Source: Sphingobacterium bovistauri (GTDB taxonomy: Bacteria; Bacteroidota; Bacteroidia; Sphingobacteriales; Sphingobacteriaceae). From it: DNA of 64,000 nucleotides. Below the pieces are notes generated by a model that ran no database searches, was not told where the DNA came from, and worked only from the letters and a program-made list of their open reading frames with translations. Positions 44,585-52,607 of the stretch are shown here, piece by piece. The position numbers and the translations under genes are program-made. The number at the start of each line of letters is the position of its first letter. The first letter of the stretch is position 1. Location of the stretch: the NCBI RefSeq assembly GCF_020295405.1, contig NZ_JADEYP010000019.1, positions 19,413-83,412 on the forward strand. The letters are read 5' to 3'.

Positions 44585-45763
44585 ATGGAAGACGAATACT
44601 TATCGCTAGGTGTAGGTAAATTTGAAACAGAATGGCTAAGAAATACCATTGGGCCGCAGGATCACTCTATATTATTTAAAGATAGTGACAAAACCGATAT
44701 ACCATATTACTTTCTCGATGATGATGCAAATGTCGATAGTAAGTTAGGACAAGGATACAGTACGGCATTAAAAGATTTACGTGAACGACTTGATTTGCTG
44801 GGTTACTCTTTCGATAAGCTTCCTACCTTACTTATGGATTACTTTTCTGGATTCCCAAGTGCCCCCCTTATTTCTAGTATAGATACACAAATCTTTATTG
44901 ATTTACTTTCGGATATCAATGTCAATGATATCGATTGGACAGAACATGAGGGCGATGCTGATCCTGGTGAATTTTTTACCCGCAGAATACTTTCCCTACC
45001 ACAATTTGGAAGGCTTCGAGCCTATTTAGATGATTTCAAAGGTGTTGAGCCATATGTATACGAGCAGATAGATCCCTATATTATTTTAGCTGCAATTGCC
45101 AAAAACCCTCAAAATAATACTTTGACGGTGGAATGGCGTCACAAAGGCAATCTAGCACATGGCTTGGATACTTACCAAAAATACTTGATCGTAACCGAGG
45201 GATATACAGATGGTCGCGTGATAAAAATGGCTATGGAAATATTAAAGCCAAACGTTACTGATTTTTTCGATTATATCGATATGAATGAAAATTATCCATT
45301 CGGAGGGGCAGGCAGCCTATCTAATTTTTTTAAAGGTTTAACTAAAATTGGCACAAACAGGAAGATTATTTTCATTTTTGATAATGATGCCGAAGGAAAT
45401 GCAAATTTGCAGAAGCTCATAAACATTTTACATCCTGTAAATTTTAAAAAATTCGCGCTACCTGACATGCATGAATTTAACAATTTCGAGACAGTTGGCC
45501 CTACTGGTACTTCAATTCAGAATGTCAACAAAAGAGCGGTTGCTATAGAAATGTTTCTTGATATGACCTACAATGTGCCAACTACTCCCATTGTAAGGTG
45601 GTCAAGCTTCGAAAAAACTGTACAGCAATATCAGGGAGCACTTGAAAATAAGACAAAATATTACGATGAGTTTATGGCACTAACTCCAAGTAATTTTAGT
45701 AACTACAACTTTTCCCTGTTAGAAAAGCTACTTAATTACATTATAGCAAAAATTGTTGTTTAA
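44585..45763 (+). CDS. HEPN/Toprim-type protein
   Basis: A 392-residue protein. The N-terminus matches the HEPN/Toprim-associated domain pattern (YLSLGVGKFETEW, then IPYYFLDDD, GYSTALKDLRERLDLLGYS). A compact Toprim domain follows, with Glu205 in VTEGYTDG and Asp266/Asp268 in FIFDNDAEG, the metal-binding residues of Toprim (topoisomerase, primase, OLD nuclease). This combination is known from predicted RNA- or DNA-targeting defence proteins. It probably works with the Abi_C-like protein encoded just upstream. The stop lies 101 bp before the next ATG candidate. Confidence 0.75.
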   Translation: MEDEYLSLGVGKFETEWLRNTIGPQDHSILFKDSDKTDIPYYFLDDDANVDSKLGQGYSTALKDLRERLDLLGYSFDKLPTLLMDYFSGFPSAPLISSIDTQIFIDLLSDINVNDIDWTEHEGDADPGEFFTRRILSLPQFGRLRAYLDDFKGVEPYVYEQIDPYIILAAIAKNPQNNTLTVEWRHKGNLAHGLDTYQKYLIVTEGYTDGRVIKMAMEILKPNVTDFFDYIDMNENYPFGGAGSLSNFFKGLTKIGTNRKIIFIFDNDAEGNANLQKLINILHPVNFKKFALPDMHEFNNFETVGPTGTSIQNVNKRAVAIEMFLDMTYNVPTTPIVRWSSFEKTVQQYQGALENKTKYYDEFMALTPSNFSNYNFSLLEKLLNYIIAKIVV

Positions 45764-46015
45764 TAAAAATCATTTGATTTATTTTAATCATATCATATAG
45801 CGCATTAAAAACGCGATAAATGATATTGATCACTCTTTATATTTATTTAGAAGAACCTAAGCTAATGTACTCCGAATTCAAATTTTATCTCAACTTACTA
45901 CCTTGCAGGCTACGTCAGGGAGAAAATAATTAGCAATGAGTCTACAGATTATGTACTCGATTTCTTTGATATAGATTCCCAAACAGAGCAATATCTGAAA
46001 CAATCAAAAACTACC

Positions 46016-46651
46016 TTGCTCCACGGTTTTATTCATCAAGAATTTTCTGAAAGTGTTGAATACTCTGACAGAAAGATGGCATCAGACTCGTTGGATGAAT
46101 GGAAAAACTACCTAGACAGTTATAAAATTAGTTATCCCACATATAGTGAGTTCCTTATTTCTAAGGGTTACGAAGATGAAGCGGATGATGATGAACCTTA
46201 TTATGTTAACCAATATTCCGAAAAATTAAGTGAAATTGTTATTGAAGAAGCTTCTGAGCATGTGGTCAATGAAACATTTTCGATATTATTTAGAGACAGA
46301 AAGTTATTAATGGAATTTAATAAATTACTGGCTGATCAGATAATTGAACTTAAGCAGGCTGATTACCCTGTTTTGCTAGCTAAGGATGGTATCATAAAGC
46401 GATGCACATACTGGCCAGATTGGGTTAAGCGAGCACTAATTTTTCGCGATCAAGGATCATGCGCAATTTGCTTGAGTGATATTTCCGGACTTATAAAAGT
46501 CGAGTTTGAAAAAGCAATTGATCATATTGTACCACTTAAATTGGGAGGAACTAATGATATAACAAACCTGCAGTTGTTGTGCAGAAGGTGTAATCTGGAA
46601 AAACTGGATCATACAATTAAGACATCAGATTATTATTCGGGATACTTTTAA
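46016..46651 (+). CDS. HNH endonuclease, 5' end probably frameshifted
   Basis: The C-terminal third is a clear HNH domain: Cys149-x-x-Cys152, Asp169-His170, Asn184, and Cys189-x-x-Cys192 in LLCRRCN. The start is uncertain. TTG at 46016 and ATG at 46076 are in frame, yet coding-like sequence continues upstream in this frame to about 45869 without a start codon. An ATG at 45865-45867 lies in the neighbouring frame (MYSEFKFYLN). One indel near 45890-45910 would join them, so the original gene probably ran 45865-46651. It is the last gene of the defence slot; backbone similarity begins 1 bp after its stop. Confidence 0.65.
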   Translation: MLHGFIHQEFSESVEYSDRKMASDSLDEWKNYLDSYKISYPTYSEFLISKGYEDEADDDEPYYVNQYSEKLSEIVIEEASEHVVNETFSILFRDRKLLMEFNKLLADQIIELKQADYPVLLAKDGIIKRCTYWPDWVKRALIFRDQGSCAICLSDISGLIKVEFEKAIDHIVPLKLGGTNDITNLQLLCRRCNLEKLDHTIKTSDYYSGYF

Positions 46652-46687
46652 ATGAGCAAGCGGAAGTTGGGCAGTGGCCCTACTTTC

Positions 46688-46788
46688 TATCCCCATGCGT
46701 TGCAAATGGGGTTTAGGGTATCCTCCGGGGATACCCATGTTGCTTAACGATATAAGGGATGTCGTTTTTAGTATACTTGCCAGTATAC
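46688..46788. other. Hairpin cluster at cargo/backbone border, copy 2
   Basis: Same four hairpins as 10258-10358. Two stems are perfect here: CCCCAT/ATGGGG (46691-46696 with 46706-46711) and GGGTATCC/GGATACCC (46716-46723 with 46728-46735). The AACGATAT stem carries a mismatch. Retention of pairing despite base changes supports a structural or palindromic-site role. Confidence 0.5.
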
Positions 46789-46920
46789 AATATCTTTTTT
46801 TCGAAAAAGCTCAATAATGTGCTGGCCAATTAATAAGCCATAGACCTAGTCAAACATACTATCTATAGTTTTGCCAAACAGCCAATCGACCAATTGTAGT
46901 ATTTTTAGTAAATTTAACGT

Positions 46921-47658
46921 ATGGCATCACAGTACTTTAAAACACGGAAGTCTTTCGATTTCAAAGCACACGCTTATGCATTGGGCAATATTATGGGCGT
47001 CCGTCCCGAATATGAGGATAACCATTTTCTATTGAAGTTATATAGCCTTGACGAATCTTTATATGGAGACTATTATAGCTATCACCTAGACTATTATCTG
47101 TTAAAAAGAGGTGACAATAAGGAGAAAGATTTCTTTACCCATATTTGGTATATTGTATCTGATAGAATCGCTTATTTTCAGGGACGTGATCCCTTTTCCT
47201 TGAAACATGCCTTTTACCTATCCAATATCGACAAGCTGAAAGCCTTCCAATCATTTCTTTCCCCCAAAGATCAGTGGAACATCCGACCTAACAATGTCCT
47301 GTTAAAAGAAAAAGACGAACTGATTGCCAAGCTCCAAAAGGAAAACAAGCTGCTATCTAACTTTAGGGTTACCCGAAAGATAGAAATCTACGATGACCAT
47401 TTTACTACAGTAATAGACCTTCTACAGCAGATGCAGACCTTGAAATTACCCAATGGAGCACCTCTATTGAGACGGGATCAACAAAGCCCGTACTATAAAA
47501 TACTATCCAATTATTTCAGTAATAACAAAAAAGAAATCTCGCTCGATACAGCACGAAACTATTTTGTTGACAAAGCTCCTGAGGATGCTCAGAAAGGCGT
47601 AGAGATTCCAGAAAACCGAAAACTGTTTCGTATCATCCCCCTCGAATATAAAGATTAA
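46921..47658 (+). CDS. Conserved backbone protein, 245 residues, copy 2
   Basis: Same length as 10467-11204 and differing at only about eight residues. Tyr/Lys-rich with a coiled coil near 125-150. Unknown function in element maintenance or regulation. Preceded by the hairpin cluster and an upstream spacer 24 bp longer than in element 1. Confidence 0.75.
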   Translation: MASQYFKTRKSFDFKAHAYALGNIMGVRPEYEDNHFLLKLYSLDESLYGDYYSYHLDYYLLKRGDNKEKDFFTHIWYIVSDRIAYFQGRDPFSLKHAFYLSNIDKLKAFQSFLSPKDQWNIRPNNVLLKEKDELIAKLQKENKLLSNFRVTRKIEIYDDHFTTVIDLLQQMQTLKLPNGAPLLRRDQQSPYYKILSNYFSNNKKEISLDTARNYFVDKAPEDAQKGVEIPENRKLFRIIPLEYKD

Positions 47659-47784
47659 GATCTCATTTAATAATTGAACATGACCATGACGACTATTTGG
47701 TCATCTAAAAAGTATTTCCAAGCCCGAACTTTGTTCCATCGGAGGTGAAAAGATCACTTTCTTAATAAATAAAATCGGATCAAT

Positions 47785-48066
47785 ATGGAAGTAGACATCG
47801 TAACAAAACAGGATTTAAAATCATTTAAAAGCGAAATTCTTGAAGAGATGAGAGCAATCCTCCAAGAGAGGGGTAGCCAAATGAATAGTACTGACCGCAG
47901 TTGGCTACGCAGTGCAGATGTTCGGAAAATGCTCCGTATATCTGCTGGAACTCTTCAAAATCTTCGAATTAACGGAACACTATCTTATCGTAAGATCGGA
48001 GGAACAATGTATTACCATAGTCAAGACATCCACAATATGATGGAAGGGAGAAGAGGTAATGGATAA
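47785..48066 (+). CDS. Excisionase-type HTH protein, copy 2
   Basis: 93 residues with an HTH_17-like domain (residues 40-88: WLRSADVRKMLRIS, TLQNLRINGTLSYRKIGG). Differs from 11331-11612 at about ten residues. Overlaps the next gene by 8 bp. Probably controls excision or mobilization of element 2 and could act on both elements because the copies are so similar. Confidence 0.8.
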   Translation: MEVDIVTKQDLKSFKSEILEEMRAILQERGSQMNSTDRSWLRSADVRKMLRISAGTLQNLRINGTLSYRKIGGTMYYHSQDIHNMMEGRRGNG

Positions 48067-48382
48067 ACATATACCTATACCCAAACATGCATTCAGTTCC
48101 TTTTTTGAACGTGTCGGTGAGGATGATAGACTCTTACCCTCACATGTCGGATTGATCATGGCATTGTTCTACTATCATAACAGTCAAAAACCAGTAGAAT
48201 TCTTTCATGCCAGTCGAAGACAAATGATGCGGTTCTCTCGTATTCGTTCTATTGCTACCTACCACAAGTGTCTTTCAGAACTGGTAAGCTATGGTTATGT
48301 GGAATATATTCCATCATGGCATCCCATTAAAGCCAGTAAGTTCAGGTTTATCAAAATTACAGATAGGGAGAATGATGGCTAG
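48059..48382 (+). CDS. Small winged-helix-like backbone protein, copy 2
   Basis: 107 residues, coupled to both neighbours by overlaps as in element 1 (11605-11928). The putative HTH and wing (RRQMMRFSRIRSIATYHKCL, SYGYVEY) are conserved; most changes cluster around residues 40-55. Function inferred as DNA binding. Confidence 0.7.
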   Translation: MDKHIPIPKHAFSSFFERVGEDDRLLPSHVGLIMALFYYHNSQKPVEFFHASRRQMMRFSRIRSIATYHKCLSELVSYGYVEYIPSWHPIKASKFRFIKITDRENDG

Positions 48383-48929
48383 AGTCGATGAAAACATTAA
48401 ATCAGTACGTTTCTCGACAGAAATTGATGAACGACTGGCTATACTTTCACGTAAACTCGGACGTACCAAACGGATGCTTGTGATACAGATGGTCGACTAT
48501 TTCTATAAAAGTAAAAAGGATCCTGCAGACCTCAATGACGAAGTGCTAAAAAAAGAATTATCAAGTGGAGTAAACCGTATACTGTCCTTTATCCGAAAAC
48601 AGGAAGGCGATCTTTTGGTCCCGATTTATTCTATGTCGAGTGAACTTATTACAATGACTAAACTACTGGGATCCATCAGCAAAGTTATAGCAGAAGGTCA
48701 GCTCAAAGGCAATGCAGTTAACAATGAAAATCTGGAACAGATCAAAATGATAGATAATCAGCTGAAACAACTAATGAACAAAGTCGGAGAGAAGGACATC
48801 CTGAAATCCAATTTTAGAAAGATACTAGAGCATTATATCACTCAACGAGAAACCTTGGTCTGGTCGGTATCGGCAGCGAAGAAGGAAGAACTTGCTAAAC
48901 AGGTACGTAATGCTTTAGATAAGTTATAG
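48372..48929 (+). CDS. BfmA/BtgA-family mobilization protein, copy 2
   Basis: 185 residues. The start at 48372 matches the copy in element 1 and overlaps the preceding gene; a longer upstream frame is rejected. The ribbon-helix-helix-like N-terminus is identical to copy 1, while residues of about 105-140 differ (GNAVNNENLEQIKMIDNQLK). It should bind oriT with the relaxase encoded 10 bp downstream. Confidence 0.82.
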   Translation: MMARVDENIKSVRFSTEIDERLAILSRKLGRTKRMLVIQMVDYFYKSKKDPADLNDEVLKKELSSGVNRILSFIRKQEGDLLVPIYSMSSELITMTKLLGSISKVIAEGQLKGNAVNNENLEQIKMIDNQLKQLMNKVGEKDILKSNFRKILEHYITQRETLVWSVSAAKKEELAKQVRNALDKL

Positions 48930-48939
48930 TAAAGAATAT

Positions 48940-49917
48940 ATGCATATCAATATCACCACATCAGAAACTGGGGACAATAAAGGAAGCTGCGGAGCGCTTG
49001 TCGCTTATTTAGAGAAGGAGAACAAGGATAAGAAACGGCTGGAGGATCATGAGAATTGGTTTAACGGTAAGAGTGCTTTTATCAAACCCCATGAAGTACG
49101 GATTGGAATCGATAATAATATAGCTAAATTGGGGAAAGAAGACAGTAAGTTTTTTCTGATTAATATAAACCCTAGTCAGAAGGAACTAGACTTCCTGATA
49201 TCTCAATTTGGAGAGGAGGGAGTGAAGGATAAGCTTAAGGAATTTGCCATTAAAGTCATGGACGAATATGCTAAAAACTTTAAGCGGGATACTATCCGCA
49301 ATCATAAAGATCTGCTTTGGTATGGCAAACTGGAAAACTACCGTTATTATGGCTATAATGATAAAGAAGTGAAGAACGGAATCAGAGAACGTGGTGTTCG
49401 TAAGGAAGGGCAGCAGTTACATCTACAGATCATTGTCAGCCGCAAAGATATCACCAACAAGATCAAACTTAGCCCGCAGAATACATCGCGAGGAAAGAAC
49501 AGTACACATTCCGAAAAATTGGGACAATTTGATCGTACGGCTTTCAAACAGTCGGGAGAATCGTTATTTGATGAGATGTTTGGCTTTAAACGCGGACTGA
49601 AAGAACGGATGAATTATGCCAATATAATGAAGAATGGAACGATAGAACAGAAAGCACAGTTACAGGTTTTGAACAATGTTTTGGAAGCATATCCACAACA
49701 GAAGAATAATCAAATAATAGATAACATTATAACCAACATTCCTGCGGGACAACAATTCGATATAGATGGTATGTTGTCCTCTATTTTTAAAGAAGGATGG
49801 GAGATTTTCGACATGTTTCTCGAGCCGCTAGGGGGCATCTCTGGAGGTCAAGATAATATAGAGGAGAATGAGAATAAAAAAATGCGAAAGAAGAGAGGGA
49901 ATCAAGTAAAAAGATAG
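48940..49917 (+). CDS. Relaxase-like mobilization protein (DUF5712 type), copy 2
   Basis: 325 residues, nearly identical to 12486-13463. It keeps the LWYGKLENYRYYGY block and His161, here in GQQLHLQIIVSR, again with Gln two residues later instead of a second His. Expected to nick oriT of element 2 and, given the similarity, probably that of element 1 as well. Confidence 0.8.
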   Translation: MHINITTSETGDNKGSCGALVAYLEKENKDKKRLEDHENWFNGKSAFIKPHEVRIGIDNNIAKLGKEDSKFFLININPSQKELDFLISQFGEEGVKDKLKEFAIKVMDEYAKNFKRDTIRNHKDLLWYGKLENYRYYGYNDKEVKNGIRERGVRKEGQQLHLQIIVSRKDITNKIKLSPQNTSRGKNSTHSEKLGQFDRTAFKQSGESLFDEMFGFKRGLKERMNYANIMKNGTIEQKAQLQVLNNVLEAYPQQKNNQIIDNIITNIPAGQQFDIDGMLSSIFKEGWEIFDMFLEPLGGISGGQDNIEENENKKMRKKRGNQVKR

Positions 49918-50278
49918 TTTTACTCCCTTTGGCACACCTGCTAGCCTTCCTTCGTCAGTAAGCAGGTAAGCCTCGGTCGGGATTGCAAGAGGTATTTTGC
50001 TAAAGCGTATACCACTTGCGAAGTATTAAGAAGGAGGTGCTATTAATTCAATCAGAAGAGTTACCCATCTTCACCACTATGGTAAAGTTACCTACGGATC
50101 CGAAAAGTTCAAGGGTGTATGAACACTGCCCTACGCCAAGGCTATCGCAGTGTGCCCTTGACCCAATTTCGTATCCTTGCTCAATAGTAGCCTAAGCGAT
50201 GAAAACGGACTGGTACGTACAGATCTCGATAAAAAAATAAAGTACAGTTGAAGAATTAATAATGATTCAATATGCTAG
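49918..50278. other. Candidate oriT region, copy 2
   Basis: Counterpart of 13464-13824, without a gene. The hairpins ACCTGCT/AGCAGGT (49936-49942 with 49961-49967) and GCAAGAGGTAT/ATACCACTTGC (49985-50019) are conserved. Conservation of non-coding DNA next to the relaxase gene supports a transfer origin. Confidence 0.4.
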
Positions 50279-50593
50279 CTAGAAAACCAGATTTCTATTA
50301 AATTCCTTAGAAATACTACATTATTCGAAATACCAAACAGTAGTTTCCAAGAAGGAATAAGTCTTTATACTGAACTCAATGAAATCTATCAGATTCTAAA
50401 ACAACACGAAATTCTATATACCCAACAGTTAATAAGCATTCTGAATTCCCCTTCAAAACATCGAATTCATGCTTTGGCCTTACTTCAACCAGATTTATAC
50501 GATACACTAACTATCAAAGAAAAGATGGCTTACTTAAACATTAGCAATTTTAAATACTATTATCGCGCCTTATCCTATCATTTACGTGTATAA
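50279..50593 (+). pseudogene. Truncated Crp/Fnr-like regulator fragment, copy 2
   Basis: Same truncation as 13825-14139: it opens after a TAG, lacks a start codon and ends with the HTH-like IKEKMAYLNISNFKYYYRAL. The frame is intact although many residues differ from copy 1 (for example KHRIHALALLQPDLYDTL), so it has not yet decayed in the usual way. Confidence 0.5.
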
Positions 50594-50665
50594 GAAATAT
50601 GCTAATAGCATAATTTTCTAAGTAACCGGTTGTAGAAATTTGGAAATAACAAACAACTACAACTT

Positions 50666-50740
50666 ATGAAAAAATACAAAATGAAATTCGCCTTATTTAA
50701 GATTAAGGTCAGCCCCTCTTTATTCAATAAGACTGGTTGA
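50666..50740 (+). CDS. Micro-ORF, 24-residue basic peptide
   Basis: Starts MKKYKMKFALFKIKVSP and lies 70 bp before the secreted CX7C protein gene. It matches the 21-residue frame at 14212-14277 in the N-terminal half. The 3' ends differ. Likely a translated leader or a small peptide product; function unknown. Confidence 0.45.
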   Translation: MKKYKMKFALFKIKVSPSLFNKTG

Positions 50741-50810
50741 CCCAATATTAAGAAAAGCTTTAAGAAATATATGAGCATAAAATCTGATGCTCTTAATTAA
50801 ATATTTAAAC

Positions 50811-51200
50811 ATGAAAAACTTAAAATCAAATCTAATAGCAGGGATAACGGTTATCGCTCTATTATTCGGTGTATTCGTAGCGGTTAAGGCTATGCAAGAT
50901 GAAACAAAAAACAAAGAGATTAAAAAAACAGTTTCAGAAACATGGTATTTTAATGGATCAGTTGATAACGATCCTACCAATCCACAAAATTACTCACGTA
51001 CACCTCAAAACCCAGGACAATGTACAAGTCCTTTTGAGACTATTTGTGAAATCACAGCTCCAGCGAATGGTGATGAGCCCGATATGTCTGAAGTAGTTGG
51101 TGCAAAAACAATTGAGCAGCATATTAATGATGCTCTAAGCCAATTACCTGCAGCTACTCCACCTAGTAACCCTGTAGTTAGCGCATATAAACCATTATAA
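50811..51200 (+). CDS. Small secreted/membrane-anchored CX7C protein (DUF6520-like), copy 2
   Basis: 129 residues from the ATG at 50811; an ATG 24 nt upstream would add an implausible extension. Signal peptide or anchor at residues 7-27. The exported part carries TWYFNG (44-49), DPTNP (54-58) and Cys71/Cys79 spaced CX7C in QCTSPFETICEIT. Only these features and the N-terminus are shared with 14367-14741. Hypothesised substrate or partner of the TlpA-like protein and SusC/SusD pair of the same cassette. Confidence 0.7.
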   Translation: MKNLKSNLIAGITVIALLFGVFVAVKAMQDETKNKEIKKTVSETWYFNGSVDNDPTNPQNYSRTPQNPGQCTSPFETICEITAPANGDEPDMSEVVGAKTIEQHINDALSQLPAATPPSNPVVSAYKPL

Positions 51201-51202
51201 AG

Positions 51203-51230
51203 TAAAGGGGAAGTTAAAACTTCCCCTTTA
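51203..51230. terminator. Bidirectional terminator, copy 2 cassette
   Basis: Perfect 11 bp stem TAAAGGGGAAG/CTTCCCCTTTA with a 6 nt loop between convergent genes. The stem differs entirely from the terminator at the same position in element 1 (14753-14774). Confidence 0.8.
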
Positions 51231-51234
51231 TAAT

Positions 51235-52605
51235 TTAACGCGGGTTTTGTTCATACCCACCAATATCTATAGCTTCAATTGGAATTAAAAAAGTATACCT
51301 CTTATCATTGGGTTCTAACACATATGTTTTATTTTCATTTGGAAATTGCACTTTTTTAGTTAATTCAATTGCAAATATAGATTGCCTGTTGAGTCTACGT
51401 AAATCATACCATCTAAGTCCTCTAAAAACCAATTCTTTTCTTCTCTCTTTGAATACATCCTCTAGTAGCTGGTTGTTATCTAAATAAGTTTTTTCTGCAA
51501 AATACCCTGACTTAAACCGATGATGCAACAACTTATTTAAAAACAAAGCACCAGTTGTTACATCATTTTTGCGAGCAAGACATTCCGCCTTAATTAAATA
51601 CATTTCATCAATAGCCAGCCCATAAAATGCAGACGTCTTTACACCATGATAAAACCCTTTAAATTTCATCCCTAGATTATTTGGCTCATAGAAAATTAGT
51701 TTTCGCAAATCATTTTCTTCATACATGTCATAAAGTATAGGATTAATAACTGTGCTTGCGTGGGTGATTAAATAAGATACTGTATTTGATTCCGCAAAGT
51801 TCAACAGTTCTATATTATTATTTAAGTTAATCGGTATTGCATCATTAGTTTTTAGCGTATTATAATCCAATAAATCACTTTTTATAATGAAAATTTCATC
51901 AACGCAATTTTCGGCCATTTCATAATTTTCAATAAATAAATGAATTCTTGCTAATGCTGCAAGAGCTACTAGCTTTGATGATCTTGTTTTGTATTCTGCA
52001 ATATTCGGAAGTAGATCAACGGCATTAGTTATATCTTCCAAAATTTGTTGATATGTTTCTTTTAGAGATGATCTTTTAGCTTTAAATTCTGCCGAAGAAT
52101 CATACCGTAATACAAGTCCTAAATCATTATTTTCTTTCGAAATACTATAGGGTTCACAATAAATTTGTGCTAAATTAAAATACATCCAACCTCTAAGAAA
52201 TAAAGCCTCACCACGCAATTGATCACGTGTTTTTTGATTTCCACCCTGAATTCTATCCAAACTTTCAAGAATTACATTGGCTATACTTATACTATTATAT
52301 CCAGCACGCCATGTACCACCCTCAATGCCCCTATCTTCCCATAAGTATGCATCTTTCATATATGGTAGTAAATAGGATAAACCAGTATAATCTAAAATAA
52401 AATCATCACTAGCCAACTCACCATGACCAGCAAAGGAAGAAATTATTGGAGGTTCATAATCTAAAAGTGCTCTAAGATTCTCTAAAGAGTTGGGGTGAGA
52501 CATTACATTAGTAGGTTTGGCATCTAAAAACTTCTCACAACTGCATAGGTTCACTATACAAAATAATAACATTATGCACTTTAAAGTATTTATTAAATAA
52601 TTCAT
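51235..52605 (-). CDS. RagB/SusD family outer-membrane lipoprotein, copy 2 cassette
   Basis: 456 residues with lipobox LCSC (Cys24) followed by EKFLDAKPT, and the family block RRKELVFRGLRWYDLRRLNR and the YTFLIPIEAIDIGGYEQNPR end. Homologous to 14794-16173 but strongly diverged, so ligand preference may differ. Follows susC by 2 bp as the last gene of the operon. Confidence 0.9.
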   Translation of the reverse strand: MNYLINTLKCIMLLFCIVNLCSCEKFLDAKPTNVMSHPNSLENLRALLDYEPPIISSFAGHGELASDDFILDYTGLSYLLPYMKDAYLWEDRGIEGGTWRAGYNSISIANVILESLDRIQGGNQKTRDQLRGEALFLRGWMYFNLAQIYCEPYSISKENNDLGLVLRYDSSAEFKAKRSSLKETYQQILEDITNAVDLLPNIAEYKTRSSKLVALAALARIHLFIENYEMAENCVDEIFIIKSDLLDYNTLKTNDAIPINLNNNIELLNFAESNTVSYLITHASTVINPILYDMYEENDLRKLIFYEPNNLGMKFKGFYHGVKTSAFYGLAIDEMYLIKAECLARKNDVTTGALFLNKLLHHRFKSGYFAEKTYLDNNQLLEDVFKERRKELVFRGLRWYDLRRLNRQSIFAIELTKKVQFPNENKTYVLEPNDKRYTFLIPIEAIDIGGYEQNPR

Positions 52606-52607
52606 AA

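Larger units (their letters stand above)
46653..50629. repeat. Left backbone repeat block, copy 2
   Basis: Counterpart of 10223-14175. It begins immediately after the HNH gene stop and ends where the SusD/SusC/TlpA cassette diverges. It has about 24 bp extra in the spacer near 46855-46878. Gene order and gene lengths are the same as in copy 1. Confidence 0.9.
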
